NCBI GenBank assembly: GCA_002310215.1
Contig: DBYR01000011.1
Location: 1 to 64,000, forward strand
Source of the DNA: Bacteroidales bacterium UBA1181
GTDB taxonomy: Bacteria > Bacteroidota > Bacteroidia > Bacteroidales > Paludibacteraceae
Length of the DNA stretch: 64,000 bases
Direction of reading: 5' to 3'
Made by a program: the position numbers and the translations under genes. Positions 15,816 to 25,000 of this stretch are shown here, in pieces. The notes under the pieces are model-generated. The model worked only from the letters and a program-made list of their open reading frames with translations, was not told where the DNA came from and did not search any database. Numbering within the stretch: the first letter of the stretch is position 1; every line of letters starts with the position of its first letter.

Positions 15816-15832
15816 TGTCAGACAAAATGACA
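15816..15832. promoter_or_regulatory. TGTCA-N7-TGACA palindrome upstream of dnaK
   Basis: TGTCA GACAAAA TGACA is a perfect 5-bp inverted repeat with a seven-base spacer, about 75 bases upstream of the sigma-54-like element. The distance suits an activator site of the enhancer-binding type. This is inference. Confidence 0.4.
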
Positions 15833-15906
15833 AAAGGGATGTCCCCAAACCGGTTCCGACCTAAAATTTGGCAGAAAGAAGACCTCCGACACGGCAAAAA
15901 CACCTT

Positions 15907-15922
15907 TGGCACAGACTTTGAA
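15907..15922 (+). promoter_or_regulatory. Sigma-54-like promoter element of dnaK
   Basis: TGGCAC-N5-TTGAA is close to the -24/-12 consensus TGGCAC-N5-TTGCA, differing only at the C of the -12 half. It would start transcription near 15932, about 60 bases before the dnaK start. No TAnnTTTG box is seen in this gap, and no CIRCE inverted repeat. Confidence 0.4.
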
Positions 15923-15992
15923 ATAAGTTAGATGTGCGCCCGATAAGCGCCACTTACATTATAGAATATAATTAACTAAAAAGAATAAAGAC

Positions 15993-17906
15993 ATGGGAAA
16001 GATTATTGGTATTGACTTAGGTACGACCAATTCCTGCGTAGCGGTAATGGAAGGCAACGAGCCTACCGTCATCGCGAACAGCGAAGGAAAGAGAACTACT
16101 CCTTCCATCATTGGTTTCATCGACGGAGGCGAAAGAAAAGTGGGTGACCCTGCCAAAAGACAGGCCATCACCAACCCTACTAAGACTGTTTTCTCCATCA
16201 AACGTTTCATGGGCGAGACTTACGACCGTGTGCAGCAAGAGATCGCGCGTGTCCCTTACAAGGTGGTGAAGGGTGACAACAACACCCCTCGCGTGGACAT
16301 CGACGGACGTCTCTACACACCACAGGAGATCTCCGCCATGATTCTTCAGAAGATGAAGAAGACGGCTGAGGAATACCTCGGACAAGAGGTGACAGAGGCG
16401 GTCATCACCGTTCCTGCTTACTTCAACGACTCTCAGAGACAGGCTACTAAGGAGGCGGGCGAAATCGCGGGTCTATCCGTGAAACGTATCGTCAACGAGC
16501 CTACGGCAGCCGCTTTGGCTTACGGTTTGGACAGAAAGAACAAGGATATGAAGATCGTCGTGTTCGACTGCGGTGGTGGTACGCACGATGTATCCGTCCT
16601 CGAATTGGGCGACGGTGTCTTCGAGGTGAAGTCTACGGCGGGTGATACACACTTGGGCGGTGACGACTTCGACCACCGTATCATCGACTGGTTGGTACAG
16701 GAGTTCAAGAACGAGAACAGCGGTGTCGACTTGAGCAAGGACCCTATGGCTTTGCAACGTCTGAAGGAGGCTGCCGAGAAGGCGAAGATCGAGCTTTCCA
16801 GCACCACTTCCACCGAGATCAACTTGCCTTACATCATGCCGGTTGACGGTGTGCCTAAGCACTTGGTGAAGACCTTGACGCGTGCTAAGTTCGAGCAGTT
16901 GGTGGACGATTTGATCCAACGTACCATCGACCCTTGTAAGAACGCTTTGGACAAGGCTGGCTTGTCTGTCGGAGACGTGGACGAGATCATCCTCGTGGGT
17001 GGTTCAACCCGTATTCCTGCCATTCAGGCCGCTGTGGAGAAGTTCTTCGGCAAAGCTCCTTCTAAGGGTGTGAACCCTGACGAGGTGGTGGCTGTCGGTG
17101 CGGCTATCCAAGGTGGTGTCTTGACGGGTACGGTCAAGGATGTCCTCTTGTTGGATGTGACCCCTCTTTCACTCGGTATCGAGACGATGGGCGGCGTGAT
17201 GACCAAGTTGATCGACGCCAACACGACCATCCCTACCAAGAAGTCACAAATCTTCTCTACGGCTGCGGACAACCAACCTTCAGTAGAGATCCACGTATTG
17301 CAGGGCGAGCGTCCTATGGCTGCGCAGAACAAGACCATCGGACGATTCATCTTGGACGGTATCATGCCAGCGCCAAGAGGTGTGCCGCAGATCGAGGTGA
17401 CCTTCGATATCGACGCGAACGGTATCTTGAACGTATCCGCTAAGGATAAGGCGACCGGCAAGGAGCAGAAGATCCGTATCGAGGCTTCGTCTGGCTTGAG
17501 CGACAGCGAGATCCAACGTATGAAGGCGGAGGCTGAGGCGAACGCGGAGGCCGACAAGAAGGAGAAGGAGCGCATCGACAAGCTGAACCAAGCGGACAAT
17601 ATGATCTTCCAAACGGAGAAGAACCTGAAAGACTACGGTGACAAGTTGCCAAGCGACAAGCGCGCGACCATCGAGAAGGCTTTGTTGAAGCTGAAGTCTG
17701 CTCACGAGGCGAAGAACATCGTGGACATCGACGATGCGATGGAGGCTTTGAACAAGGCATTCCAAGACGCTTCTCAGGACATGTACAACGCACAGCAGCA
17801 GGCGCAAGGCAACCCTAACGCAGGCGCCGGCTACAACAGTGGCAACGCTGGCGGCAACTCAAAGGACGACAACATCACAGACGTTGACTTTGAGGAGGTT
17901 AAGTAA
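15993..17906 (+). CDS. dnaK: Chaperone DnaK (Hsp70)
   Basis: The 637-residue protein is full length. The N-terminal ATPase domain begins IIGIDLGTTNSCVAVMEG, has NEPTAAALAYG near residue 170, and VGGSTRIPA near residue 335; the substrate-binding domain follows the linker DVLLLDVTPLSLGIET, and the C-terminus ends in the EEVK tail after a Gly/Asn-rich stretch. It folds proteins with DnaJ and GrpE using ATP. Phosphate loop 2 reads FDCGGGTHDVSVLE, where most bacterial DnaKs have a Leu and a Phe in place of Cys and His. Neither dnaJ nor grpE is adjacent. A strong terminator follows. Confidence 0.98.
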   Translation: MGKIIGIDLGTTNSCVAVMEGNEPTVIANSEGKRTTPSIIGFIDGGERKVGDPAKRQAITNPTKTVFSIKRFMGETYDRVQQEIARVPYKVVKGDNNTPRVDIDGRLYTPQEISAMILQKMKKTAEEYLGQEVTEAVITVPAYFNDSQRQATKEAGEIAGLSVKRIVNEPTAAALAYGLDRKNKDMKIVVFDCGGGTHDVSVLELGDGVFEVKSTAGDTHLGGDDFDHRIIDWLVQEFKNENSGVDLSKDPMALQRLKEAAEKAKIELSSTTSTEINLPYIMPVDGVPKHLVKTLTRAKFEQLVDDLIQRTIDPCKNALDKAGLSVGDVDEIILVGGSTRIPAIQAAVEKFFGKAPSKGVNPDEVVAVGAAIQGGVLTGTVKDVLLLDVTPLSLGIETMGGVMTKLIDANTTIPTKKSQIFSTAADNQPSVEIHVLQGERPMAAQNKTIGRFILDGIMPAPRGVPQIEVTFDIDANGILNVSAKDKATGKEQKIRIEASSGLSDSEIQRMKAEAEANAEADKKEKERIDKLNQADNMIFQTEKNLKDYGDKLPSDKRATIEKALLKLKSAHEAKNIVDIDDAMEALNKAFQDASQDMYNAQQQAQGNPNAGAGYNSGNAGGNSKDDNITDVDFEEVK

Positions 17907-17930
17907 TCAATTATCATCTATTTACAATCC

Positions 17931-17968
17931 AAAAGGCGTGTTACCCGCACGAGTAACACGCCTTTTTT
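17931..17968 (+). terminator. dnaK terminator
   Basis: Perfect 14-bp stem AAAAGGCGTGTTAC / GTAACACGCCTTTT with an eight-base loop and a T-run, 25 bases after the dnaK stop. Confidence 0.9.
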
Positions 17969-17981
17969 AGCTTTAGACAGT

Positions 17982-18281
17982 ATGGAACAGGATTTTAATA
18001 CGATCATCAATAGCGGTCAGCTGGTATTGGTTGACTTCTATGCCACGTGGTGCGTACCCTGCCAAAGGATGCACCCGATATTGGAGGAGTTGAAGGAGAA
18101 GCATGGCGACGCCCTCCGCATCCTCAAGATAGACGTTGAGAAGAACGAGAGCCTCGCGACGCAGCACCGTGTCCAAGCCGTCCCTACCCTTATGCTCTTC
18201 CGCAACGGTGAGCCGGTGTGGAGGCAAAGCGGCGTGCTGGAGGTGGGCGAACTGAGCGGAGTGGTGCAACAGTATTTGTAA
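17982..18281 (+). CDS. trxA: Thioredoxin
   Basis: The 99-residue product is a single thioredoxin fold without a signal peptide, so it is cytoplasmic. The active site is WCVPC, in the context YATWCVPCQRMHP at about residues 24-36; the usual WCGPC has Gly in place of Val, which can shift the redox potential. The cis-proline segment AVPTLMLFRNG is present near residue 68. It would reduce disulfides in cytosolic proteins with thioredoxin reductase. The start lies only 14 bases after the dnaK terminator, so its own promoter must overlap that hairpin; a 7-of-8 match to the -7 box (TAGCTTTA, 17968-17975) is close to the start codon. Confidence 0.92.
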   Translation: MEQDFNTIINSGQLVLVDFYATWCVPCQRMHPILEELKEKHGDALRILKIDVEKNESLATQHRVQAVPTLMLFRNGEPVWRQSGVLEVGELSGVVQQYL

Positions 18282-18360
18282 ATAGTTGTCAACAAAAAGA
18301 CAACTGTAGGATGCGAAATGACACGCCACATTACAATGTGACATTATACTAACCTATTAA

Positions 18361-18387
18361 AAAACGCTGACCACTGGCCAGCGTTTT
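18361..18387 (+). terminator. Thioredoxin gene terminator
   Basis: Stem AAAACGCTG / CAGCGTTTT with a nine-base loop, 80 bases after the trxA stop. A further near-repeat of the loop (ACCAATGGTCAGCG) lies just downstream. Confidence 0.65.
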
Positions 18388-18584
18388 CAATATACCAACC
18401 AATGGTCAGCGAATTCCACCTTCCTGTTGCCATGGACACACTATCATATCATGATGCGCATCGACGATCCGCAAACGAGGAGTTTCTACGAGATAGAGAC
18501 AAGAGAATTCCTTATATTTGTTATGCCCTTATTTATTCCATTTTTACAACATTCACATGACGCAACAAATTCGAACAAAATGTG

Positions 18585-18592
18585 TAACTTTG
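18585..18592 (+). promoter_or_regulatory. -7 promoter box of the AlbA_2 gene
   Basis: TAACTTTG matches TAnnTTTG. The start codon at 18603 is only 10 bases later, so the message would have a very short leader or none. Confidence 0.5.
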
Positions 18593-18602
18593 CAAACAAA
18601 AT

Positions 18603-20174
18603 ATGACAAAAGAAGATATACTCAGACTAAGAGACACGGCAGAACAAACTAAAGTTCAGTTCAAAGAACGTGTTACTCGCGACAACAAATATGACGTGAG
18701 TTGCGAGATGGTAGCACAAAGCAATTGTCATGGTGGAATGATTGTGGTGGGCATCGACGACAAGACGGGACACATAAATCCGCTATCATTCCAAGAGGTG
18801 CAAGAAACAACAAATCTGTTGGGTAGTTTAGCTTCTGAGGGTGTTGTTCCTCAGATCCTGCTTGACATAGAGAACGTTCAGATGGATGGTGGCGTTATTG
18901 TCGTGGCAACAATCAAGCAGGGCAAGAACAAACCATATCGCGACAGTAAAGGTGTTGTGTGGATGAAGCAGGGGGCAGACAAACGCAAAGTTTTCGACAA
19001 CATAGAACTTGTGGAAATGCTGATGGAAAACGGACAGATGCATCCAGACAGTATGCCCATTAAGGGTACAAGCATTAAAGACCTGGATGAAAATACTGTG
19101 CGTGACTATCTGCTGAGTCGTTTCCGCATCGACTACGAAAGGCAACAGTTACCTATCGTAGAGTTGAAACACAAGAGTCCCGACGAGATAGCCACCATTA
19201 TCAGTCAGACTCCAGAGGGCATCTTAAAGAATAACGGTCTAATCATGGAAGATGGCACGTTGACATTGGCAGCATTGATATTGATGGGCAAGTATCCTCA
19301 ACGATGGAGGCCAGCATTCACTGTACGCTGCATCAGTTTTGTTGGAAATAGCATTGGTGGTACAGAGTTCCGCGACAAGAGCGGTAATGATGCGGATGGA
19401 AACGCGGTACATCTGTTCAACTATATCATTTCATTCCTGAATAGAAACCTTCGGCACAAACAGGTAGATAAAGACTTCAATAGCCTTGGTGAATTGGAAG
19501 TATCAATGACCAGTATGTCTGAAATCGTAGCAAACGCCATTCTTCACCGTTCTTATGTAATAGAAGCTCCTTTAAGAGTGTTCATCTTTGACAACCGTAT
19601 AGAGATCCACAGCCCAGGTCTTCTGCCTGAGGGGGTGAATATAGAAAGTATCATGCATGGTGCGTCTGTACCAAGAAACAAACTGTTATTTAACCACGGC
19701 ATCAATCTTCTTCCATATACTGGTGCAGGTAGCGGTATCACAAGAGCGTTGAAGTTTACTCCTGACATCAAGTTTGTAAATGATGAAACACTCAATGAGT
19801 TTGTGGTGATAGTGGAACGTAAATATATTGATGATAGAGATAATGATAGAGACAATGATAGAGATAATGATAGAGATGATAGAGATAAACCACTAGAAAA
19901 TAACAATTTACAACATAACAATCGAAGAAACAATGATAGAGATAAGCATACAGAAGTTTCATATAAAACTCTTGATGGTACTCAAAAGGACATCATTCAA
20001 TTCTGTTCTATTCCAAGAAGTGCAAGGGAAATACTTGAGCATATAGGTTACAAATACCATACGAACCATATTAAAAAGTTTATAAACCCCTTGCTCGAAC
20101 TAGGTTTCATCGAAATGACGGAACCGACCAAGCCGAACAGCAAGAATCAGAAATATCGGAGAGTGAGGAACTGA
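18603..20174 (+). CDS. AlbA_2 domain / GHKL ATPase-type regulator
   Basis: The 523-residue product has an N-terminal AlbA_2 (Schlafen-like) domain (about 12-140, with NCHGGMIVVGIDDKTG and VWMKQGADKR), a middle region related to HATPase_c_4 (about 300-395, with IVANAILHRSYV, IFDNRIEIHSPGLLP and GSGITRAL), a low-complexity linker of DRDN repeats (about 410-432), and a C-terminal winged-helix-like segment (SAREILEHIGYKYHTNHIKKFI). Proteins of this type are often called transcriptional regulators or putative ATPases; a role in mobile-element or phage control has been suggested for relatives, but is not shown here. Base composition is more AT-rich than in dnaK and trxA, suggesting acquisition. Confidence 0.8.
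   Translation: MTKEDILRLRDTAEQTKVQFKERVTRDNKYDVSCEMVAQSNCHGGMIVVGIDDKTGHINPLSFQEVQETTNLLGSLASEGVVPQILLDIENVQMDGGVIVVATIKQGKNKPYRDSKGVVWMKQGADKRKVFDNIELVEMLMENGQMHPDSMPIKGTSIKDLDENTVRDYLLSRFRIDYERQQLPIVELKHKSPDEIATIISQTPEGILKNNGLIMEDGTLTLAALILMGKYPQRWRPAFTVRCISFVGNSIGGTEFRDKSGNDADGNAVHLFNYIISFLNRNLRHKQVDKDFNSLGELEVSMTSMSEIVANAILHRSYVIEAPLRVFIFDNRIEIHSPGLLPEGVNIESIMHGASVPRNKLLFNHGINLLPYTGAGSGITRALKFTPDIKFVNDETLNEFVVIVERKYIDDRDNDRDNDRDNDRDDRDKPLENNNLQHNNRRNNDRDKHTEVSYKTLDGTQKDIIQFCSIPRSAREILEHIGYKYHTNHIKKFINPLLELGFIEMTEPTKPNSKNQKYRRVRN
19831..19888 (+). repeat. 12-bp coding repeat, DRDN linker
   Basis: Within the AlbA_2 gene the unit GATAGAGATAAT (Asp-Arg-Asp-Asn) occurs about four times, with one unit shortened. 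The unit length is a multiple of three, so slippage changes linker length but not frame. Confidence 0.8.
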
Positions 20175-20268
20175 TTTGTTTAAAAAGTTATTTTTCTTAC
20201 TTTTTTATCAGTTCTCTCATCTTAGTTTTGGAAGATTTATAAATATTTTTGCGGCACATAACGTATCA

Positions 20269-20314
20269 AAAAAAACAGTTCGCAGGCGTATAAGGCTTTG
20301 CGAACTGTTTTTTT
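20269..20314. terminator. Bidirectional terminator between convergent genes
   Basis: Stem AAAACAGTTCGCA / TGCGAACTGTTTT with a 14-base loop and T-runs on both strands. It lies after the AlbA_2 gene (+) and before the end of the 20322-21794 gene (-). Confidence 0.85.
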
Positions 20315-20321
20315 ATGCGTA

Positions 20322-21794
20322 TCACTTCCCAATCGACTTCACGGCACGATCCAACGCTTCTTGGTATTTAGGATCGATAAATGCTCTGATGTCGCTATAA
20401 TTCAGGGATATACGGCTATCTTTGGTGATGAATTCGACAGGGATGAATTCAACCATTTTGCTGAACTTGAACCACCAGGATGTCGGGAACTCTTTCCATC
20501 CATTAAACGCAGTTTTTTCTGCGTCAGAATTCATGAGGTGACTACGTAAACTTCCACAGAAGTTCGAACCAAGTTTCACATTCGTTGAATCGAAAAGGAA
20601 GCCACCGTAATACATGTTAAACGAGTTGACATAATCCATGAAGCCCTTCTTGTCCTTAATCAGATCCTTCACAGTTATCTCCTCGCCCGTGGTCTTATCG
20701 AAGACAATGAACGTGTCCTTGTCTCTGTTACGCTTAGATAAATTTTCAAAGCCAAACGAGACCACTCCTTCACCCTCACCCAAAACCATTTGCATACCTC
20801 TTTCAGACTTCGGCACCCATTTCTTGACACCCTCGGCAATCAAATCCTCCGAATCAACATCGGAACTGCCAAACATAACCTCCAACATCCTATTCCGAAT
20901 CTTCTTGGTGTTCTGGCAACCATTCAACTGAACAGGAATCAGGATTTCTCGGGATTCGAATCCTCCATTTATCTTTTTAACATATATAGTCTGTATTAGG
21001 TCTCCATATTTGTTTGTCCACGTGGACGACGTATACCCTTTGTCTCTCTCCATCAACGACCTGGCATACGGGGTCAGCAATGGGTCGTCCTTGGTCAGAT
21101 AATAACCACAGACATTGATGGATCTACCATTTATTTGGGACACAGAGCCCATCTTTTCCTCCCTTGTTAGGGTAGTGAGCAGGTCCGCCGGCTCAATTCT
21201 TTTCCCCCTTTTGACATCATAAAAACCCAACTGTATCGAAGACTCTTCCAACGTCAGGATGCCATTCTGCAACGTTATCTCCAGGGGGTATTTCAGTACA
21301 GTCCTACGACAATCGTATGATTTGCAGGTGTTGACCGCAGCGGCGTACGAAGCCGTGTCGTCACATACAAATTGATTGTAACCCTTCAGCTTTTTAAGTC
21401 TCTTATAGAAGTCATCCATCTTTTTGGATCCTTTCAGATAGCCCAGCATCACCTTTCCCAGAGAGTCTATATTTTGTTTCTCTCTTGTAACGTATTTTAC
21501 GATATCCTCCTGCAAATAGCGGTTATTACGGTAAGGATAGGCCTCAACGGAGAATTTCATCTGCACAATCAAAGAGAATTCCTCGTACAAGCTCTTCTCA
21601 TACTTCAAATATATTTGGTCCGAGTCCGGATCAGAATCAAAGTGTTTTGCTTGCGCGAAATTGTTCTCCTTTATGATTTTCTCCTTCGACCGAAGCAATA
21701 TTCCCTTGAAAACGGTCTGGGCGGAGACCTCAAACACACCCGCGTTCAACATAAATAACGCGACAAACGATAGCCAAAAAATCCTTGCCTTCAT
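20322..21794 (-). CDS. Secreted protein of unknown function
   Basis: The 490-residue product has a signal peptide cleaved near residue 25 (FEVSAQ-TVF). It lacks a lipobox and a sorting domain, so it is probably periplasmic or outer-membrane associated. Cysteines fall in pairs (VCDDTASY, TCKSYDC and NGCQ), which may form disulfides. The last third contains FIVFDKTTGEEITVKDLIKDKKGFMDYVN, reminiscent of the DUF3298/RsiV-like periplasmic domain that follows a 'TGxxLxLxDLL' pattern; the match is weak. A -7 box lies about 77 bases upstream. Otherwise I do not recognise the family. Confidence 0.65.
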   Translation of the reverse strand: MKARIFWLSFVALFMLNAGVFEVSAQTVFKGILLRSKEKIIKENNFAQAKHFDSDPDSDQIYLKYEKSLYEEFSLIVQMKFSVEAYPYRNNRYLQEDIVKYVTREKQNIDSLGKVMLGYLKGSKKMDDFYKRLKKLKGYNQFVCDDTASYAAAVNTCKSYDCRRTVLKYPLEITLQNGILTLEESSIQLGFYDVKRGKRIEPADLLTTLTREEKMGSVSQINGRSINVCGYYLTKDDPLLTPYARSLMERDKGYTSSTWTNKYGDLIQTIYVKKINGGFESREILIPVQLNGCQNTKKIRNRMLEVMFGSSDVDSEDLIAEGVKKWVPKSERGMQMVLGEGEGVVSFGFENLSKRNRDKDTFIVFDKTTGEEITVKDLIKDKKGFMDYVNSFNMYYGGFLFDSTNVKLGSNFCGSLRSHLMNSDAEKTAFNGWKEFPTSWWFKFSKMVEFIPVEFITKDSRISLNYSDIRAFIDPKYQEALDRAVKSIGK

Positions 21795-21870
21795 AGATTC
21801 TGCTTTTAGGGGTTTACATTAACCGACAATCCGTCCGCCATCGCTTCCATGCGATGAATAGACGATTTAA

Positions 21871-21878
21871 CAAATATA
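21871..21878 (-). promoter_or_regulatory. -7 promoter box of the 20322-21794 gene
   Basis: Minus-strand TATATTTG matches TAnnTTTG; expected transcription start near 21864, giving a leader of about 70 bases. Confidence 0.45.
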
Positions 21879-21958
21879 GCATATTTCCCGAATCTAACAT
21901 TGCAATCCACCAATAATGTGCGACTATAATTTTAGCAAAACGAATCATATCAAAACAC

Positions 21959-21995
21959 AAAACCACCCCCGGAAATACTTTCAGGAAGTGGTTTT
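21959..21995 (-). terminator. Terminator of the giant secreted-protein gene
   Basis: Minus strand shows stem AAAACCAC / GTGGTTTT extended by an imperfect TTCCTGAAA / TTTCCGGGG section and followed by a short T-run. It lies 30 bases after the stop at 22025. Confidence 0.6.
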
Positions 21996-22024
21996 GCTCT
22001 CTTACTATTATAAGTGATCTACTC

Positions 22025-25000
22025 TTACTTCACAATCACTTTCTTGCCATTGATGATATATATACCCTTCGGCAATGTGGCCACCATTGTGACGCCCTCT
22101 CCATACCGCGCATTCTTCACTACTAATCTGGAGAGGATATCGTAGATGTCAAGCGCACCGGCCTTCGCGGACTTCACATAGATACCATCCCGGTAGGCAT
22201 ACACGAGAACCTTATCGTCGGCAATATCCGCAACTGGCGTGAGTTCACCAGGATTATCTTCACCACCCGGATTATCGCCTCCGCCAGGGTTACCACCCTC
22301 CACAAGTTGACTCCAAGTGGCATTCTTACCGAACGTACCAGCATAGCCATTCTGATCCAGCACATTGTTGACATTCACCTCAATCTTGAAGAATCCAGAG
22401 GCATTGGTCTTAGAAGCGATATCCACCACATAGGTGTAGTCGTCACGTTGCGTCACCGTAATGGTGGAGTCGCTCAGATTGTCGCCGCCTTGGCAGAAGA
22501 GTTCTATGTCTTTGTAATCGAACGTCTCCTTCTGTATCTTACGGTTGAATTTAACCACAACACTCTCCACAGGGGTCAACACCGCATTGGCAGACGTAGG
22601 CACACCCGAAATCTCCGTCACCACCAAGACATTCTTCTTCACGCTATAGTAAATGTCATAGTCGTTTTCACCCATCGTCGTCATATAGTCCAAGAAATGC
22701 AGATGGTTCACATAAATCGGTTCTTGCCCGTCAGGGAGCGTGACGAATGTTGTCCACACATTGTCCAACGGAATTTCCACGCTATCCTTCACCCTCACAA
22801 CCTTCTGTATCTCGTAGCAATTATCGCCTGGATCATTCACTCGGGCATAGTTCCAACCCGCATCAGAAGGGGTGGCGGTAAGTCTGACAACCGTGTCTGT
22901 CGGCTTCACCTTCTCCTTGTCAAGGGTAACCCACTGAACGACATGGACAGGATCCTTGCCTCCATTGGAATAGTAAATCGTGTCAGGCGTGTCTTCCTCA
23001 TCCTTCTTACCGTTCACAAGGAAGTCTACAACACCGTCCTCCTTCACACCATATGCGTCAACCGTCTTGATTAACTCATGGATCGCAATTCCTTTCACTA
23101 AGCTCAGATCAGGGTTGCCATAGCTGTTCGCATGAACCACACTCGCCTCATACTTCGTGAAGTGGCCAAGCAAGGAGCTTGTCATCCACCACACACCGGT
23201 CTTAGCCGTGTGGGCCTCGATATCACCGAAGTCAATATTCTCGGAACCGAGATCGCAATCCTTGCCATTCAGGCTGGAACCGATAATGGCGAAGTCGATC
23301 AGCAAGCCCTTCTCATTATCCACGATCTCTGGCTGAGCGGTCTCAAGCTTAACCTTCTTGGCGTCACCATAGCCCTGGTTATCGATCCTCACGCCCAAAG
23401 CAGCCGGCACGCTTGGCTCGACACGATCAAGCGTCAAGGCATCGTCACCAAGGATATTACGTTGCATGAAGTAATCGATCTGCAAGTCTGGACAAGGGTT
23501 GACGGTCAACGTCACCGGATAGAGTTGAGCCGTCACCGTATCGCCAGAAGATGGATCGACGTAGATAATATGTCCACCGAACGAATAGTTCACCGGAGCG
23601 GTAGGTGCCGCACCCTTCTCAGGGATGAATCTGAACAAAGCGGTTCCCTCCGACTTCGGAGCAATCTCGCCCGTACCATCGATGGCGGAAACGCCCGTCA
23701 ACTTCTCCGTATTGATTTGGAACAAATCATTCGAGAGATTACCCTTTTCGTCACGGACCTCAAGCACGACCTTGAATCCCTCCATCGCACCAGACTCATT
23801 GCCGTTGTTAACCGTAAGCGTACCGTCGAATGCCTCGCGGGTCATCGTCAAAGTCTGTGCGATATGAAGCTTGACAGTAGCACATACACCTTTCTGTGAA
23901 GGCTTATTGACTTGCTCGTTAATGGAGACCATCATGCCATGGACAGTTCCCATTCCTCTCAATCTCAAGTAAGTATAGAAACTGATAATGCTATCCATGT
24001 ATGTGTCAATCACCCTTTTATCCACGATGTTAGGATATTCTTCATTAGGAGAATAGACCCCGTTTTCGTTCGCCAACAATGTCTCGTTCCAACGCAGCGC
24101 CATTCCGACCAAATCCGTGGTGGAGATTCCTGTCGTCGGTAAATTCCTAATGGCTTCAATATCAATGGCCTCACCGCGGGAATAGTTTTTGATGGTATAA
24201 TCAAAGTAGTCTAAAATACCATTTTGGGAAAGCAAATCACCCGAACCAGCGAGCTCCTTCATAACATTTCCCCTATACTGCAGGAATCCGGCAAGCTCTA
24301 CGGCATCATGTGCGGCCAACATGCGGGCATCAGAGGTTTGATAAATGCTACTCGGCATATCATACTTCGCCTTCGCGATCGCGGCGTCCTTCGACTTCTC
24401 AGATCTCTTCTGAGCGCTCAAACTGTCTCCATCAGGATAGAGCACATCCACAATTTCGCCATCCACAATCACGACCGTATCACCCTCCGTAGTGACAGTT
24501 TTACGAGTGTCTTCATCCTCCGAATTCTTATGATAGAGCCTATCCAGCGCATATCGACCGCAACTCGATGCATATCTACCCTTTTCGCAAGATTTAACTT
24601 GGCAAGTCAAATCCAAACAATCCCAAGGGACTGCACTAATTATAGGGATATTAGTCTCCCCTGCCACCGCATCAAAAATATCCCGGCCTTCTTCAAAAAC
24701 AAGATCTATCGCCTCATAAGAGTCAAATTTATCCGGGTCTTCATCGAAGAAATCATTTAATAATTGTCCAGCCTTATCTAATTTCTGGAACTCACCAACA
24801 TAATTTAAAACACCGCCAGAAGCCTTAAATTTTTTGAAGTCCGTCAGGGATTCACCAAACGTTTTAGTCTCCACCCCAACAGTAAAACTCTCTGTGCTTT
24901 TCGCGATATCTTCTGGGACATCGGCATCTATGAGAGAAGACCAATCATAAGGGGAATCAACCTGATCTTTTTGCTCACAACTGAGTCTCTTCATCCGTCT

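Noticed and set aside
15740..15931. 63-codon rightward frame before dnaK
   Set aside because: It covers the palindrome and the promoter-like element and has a composition unlike a protein.
20176..20549. Short rightward frames after the AlbA_2 gene
   Set aside because: They run through the bidirectional terminator and the end of the opposite gene.
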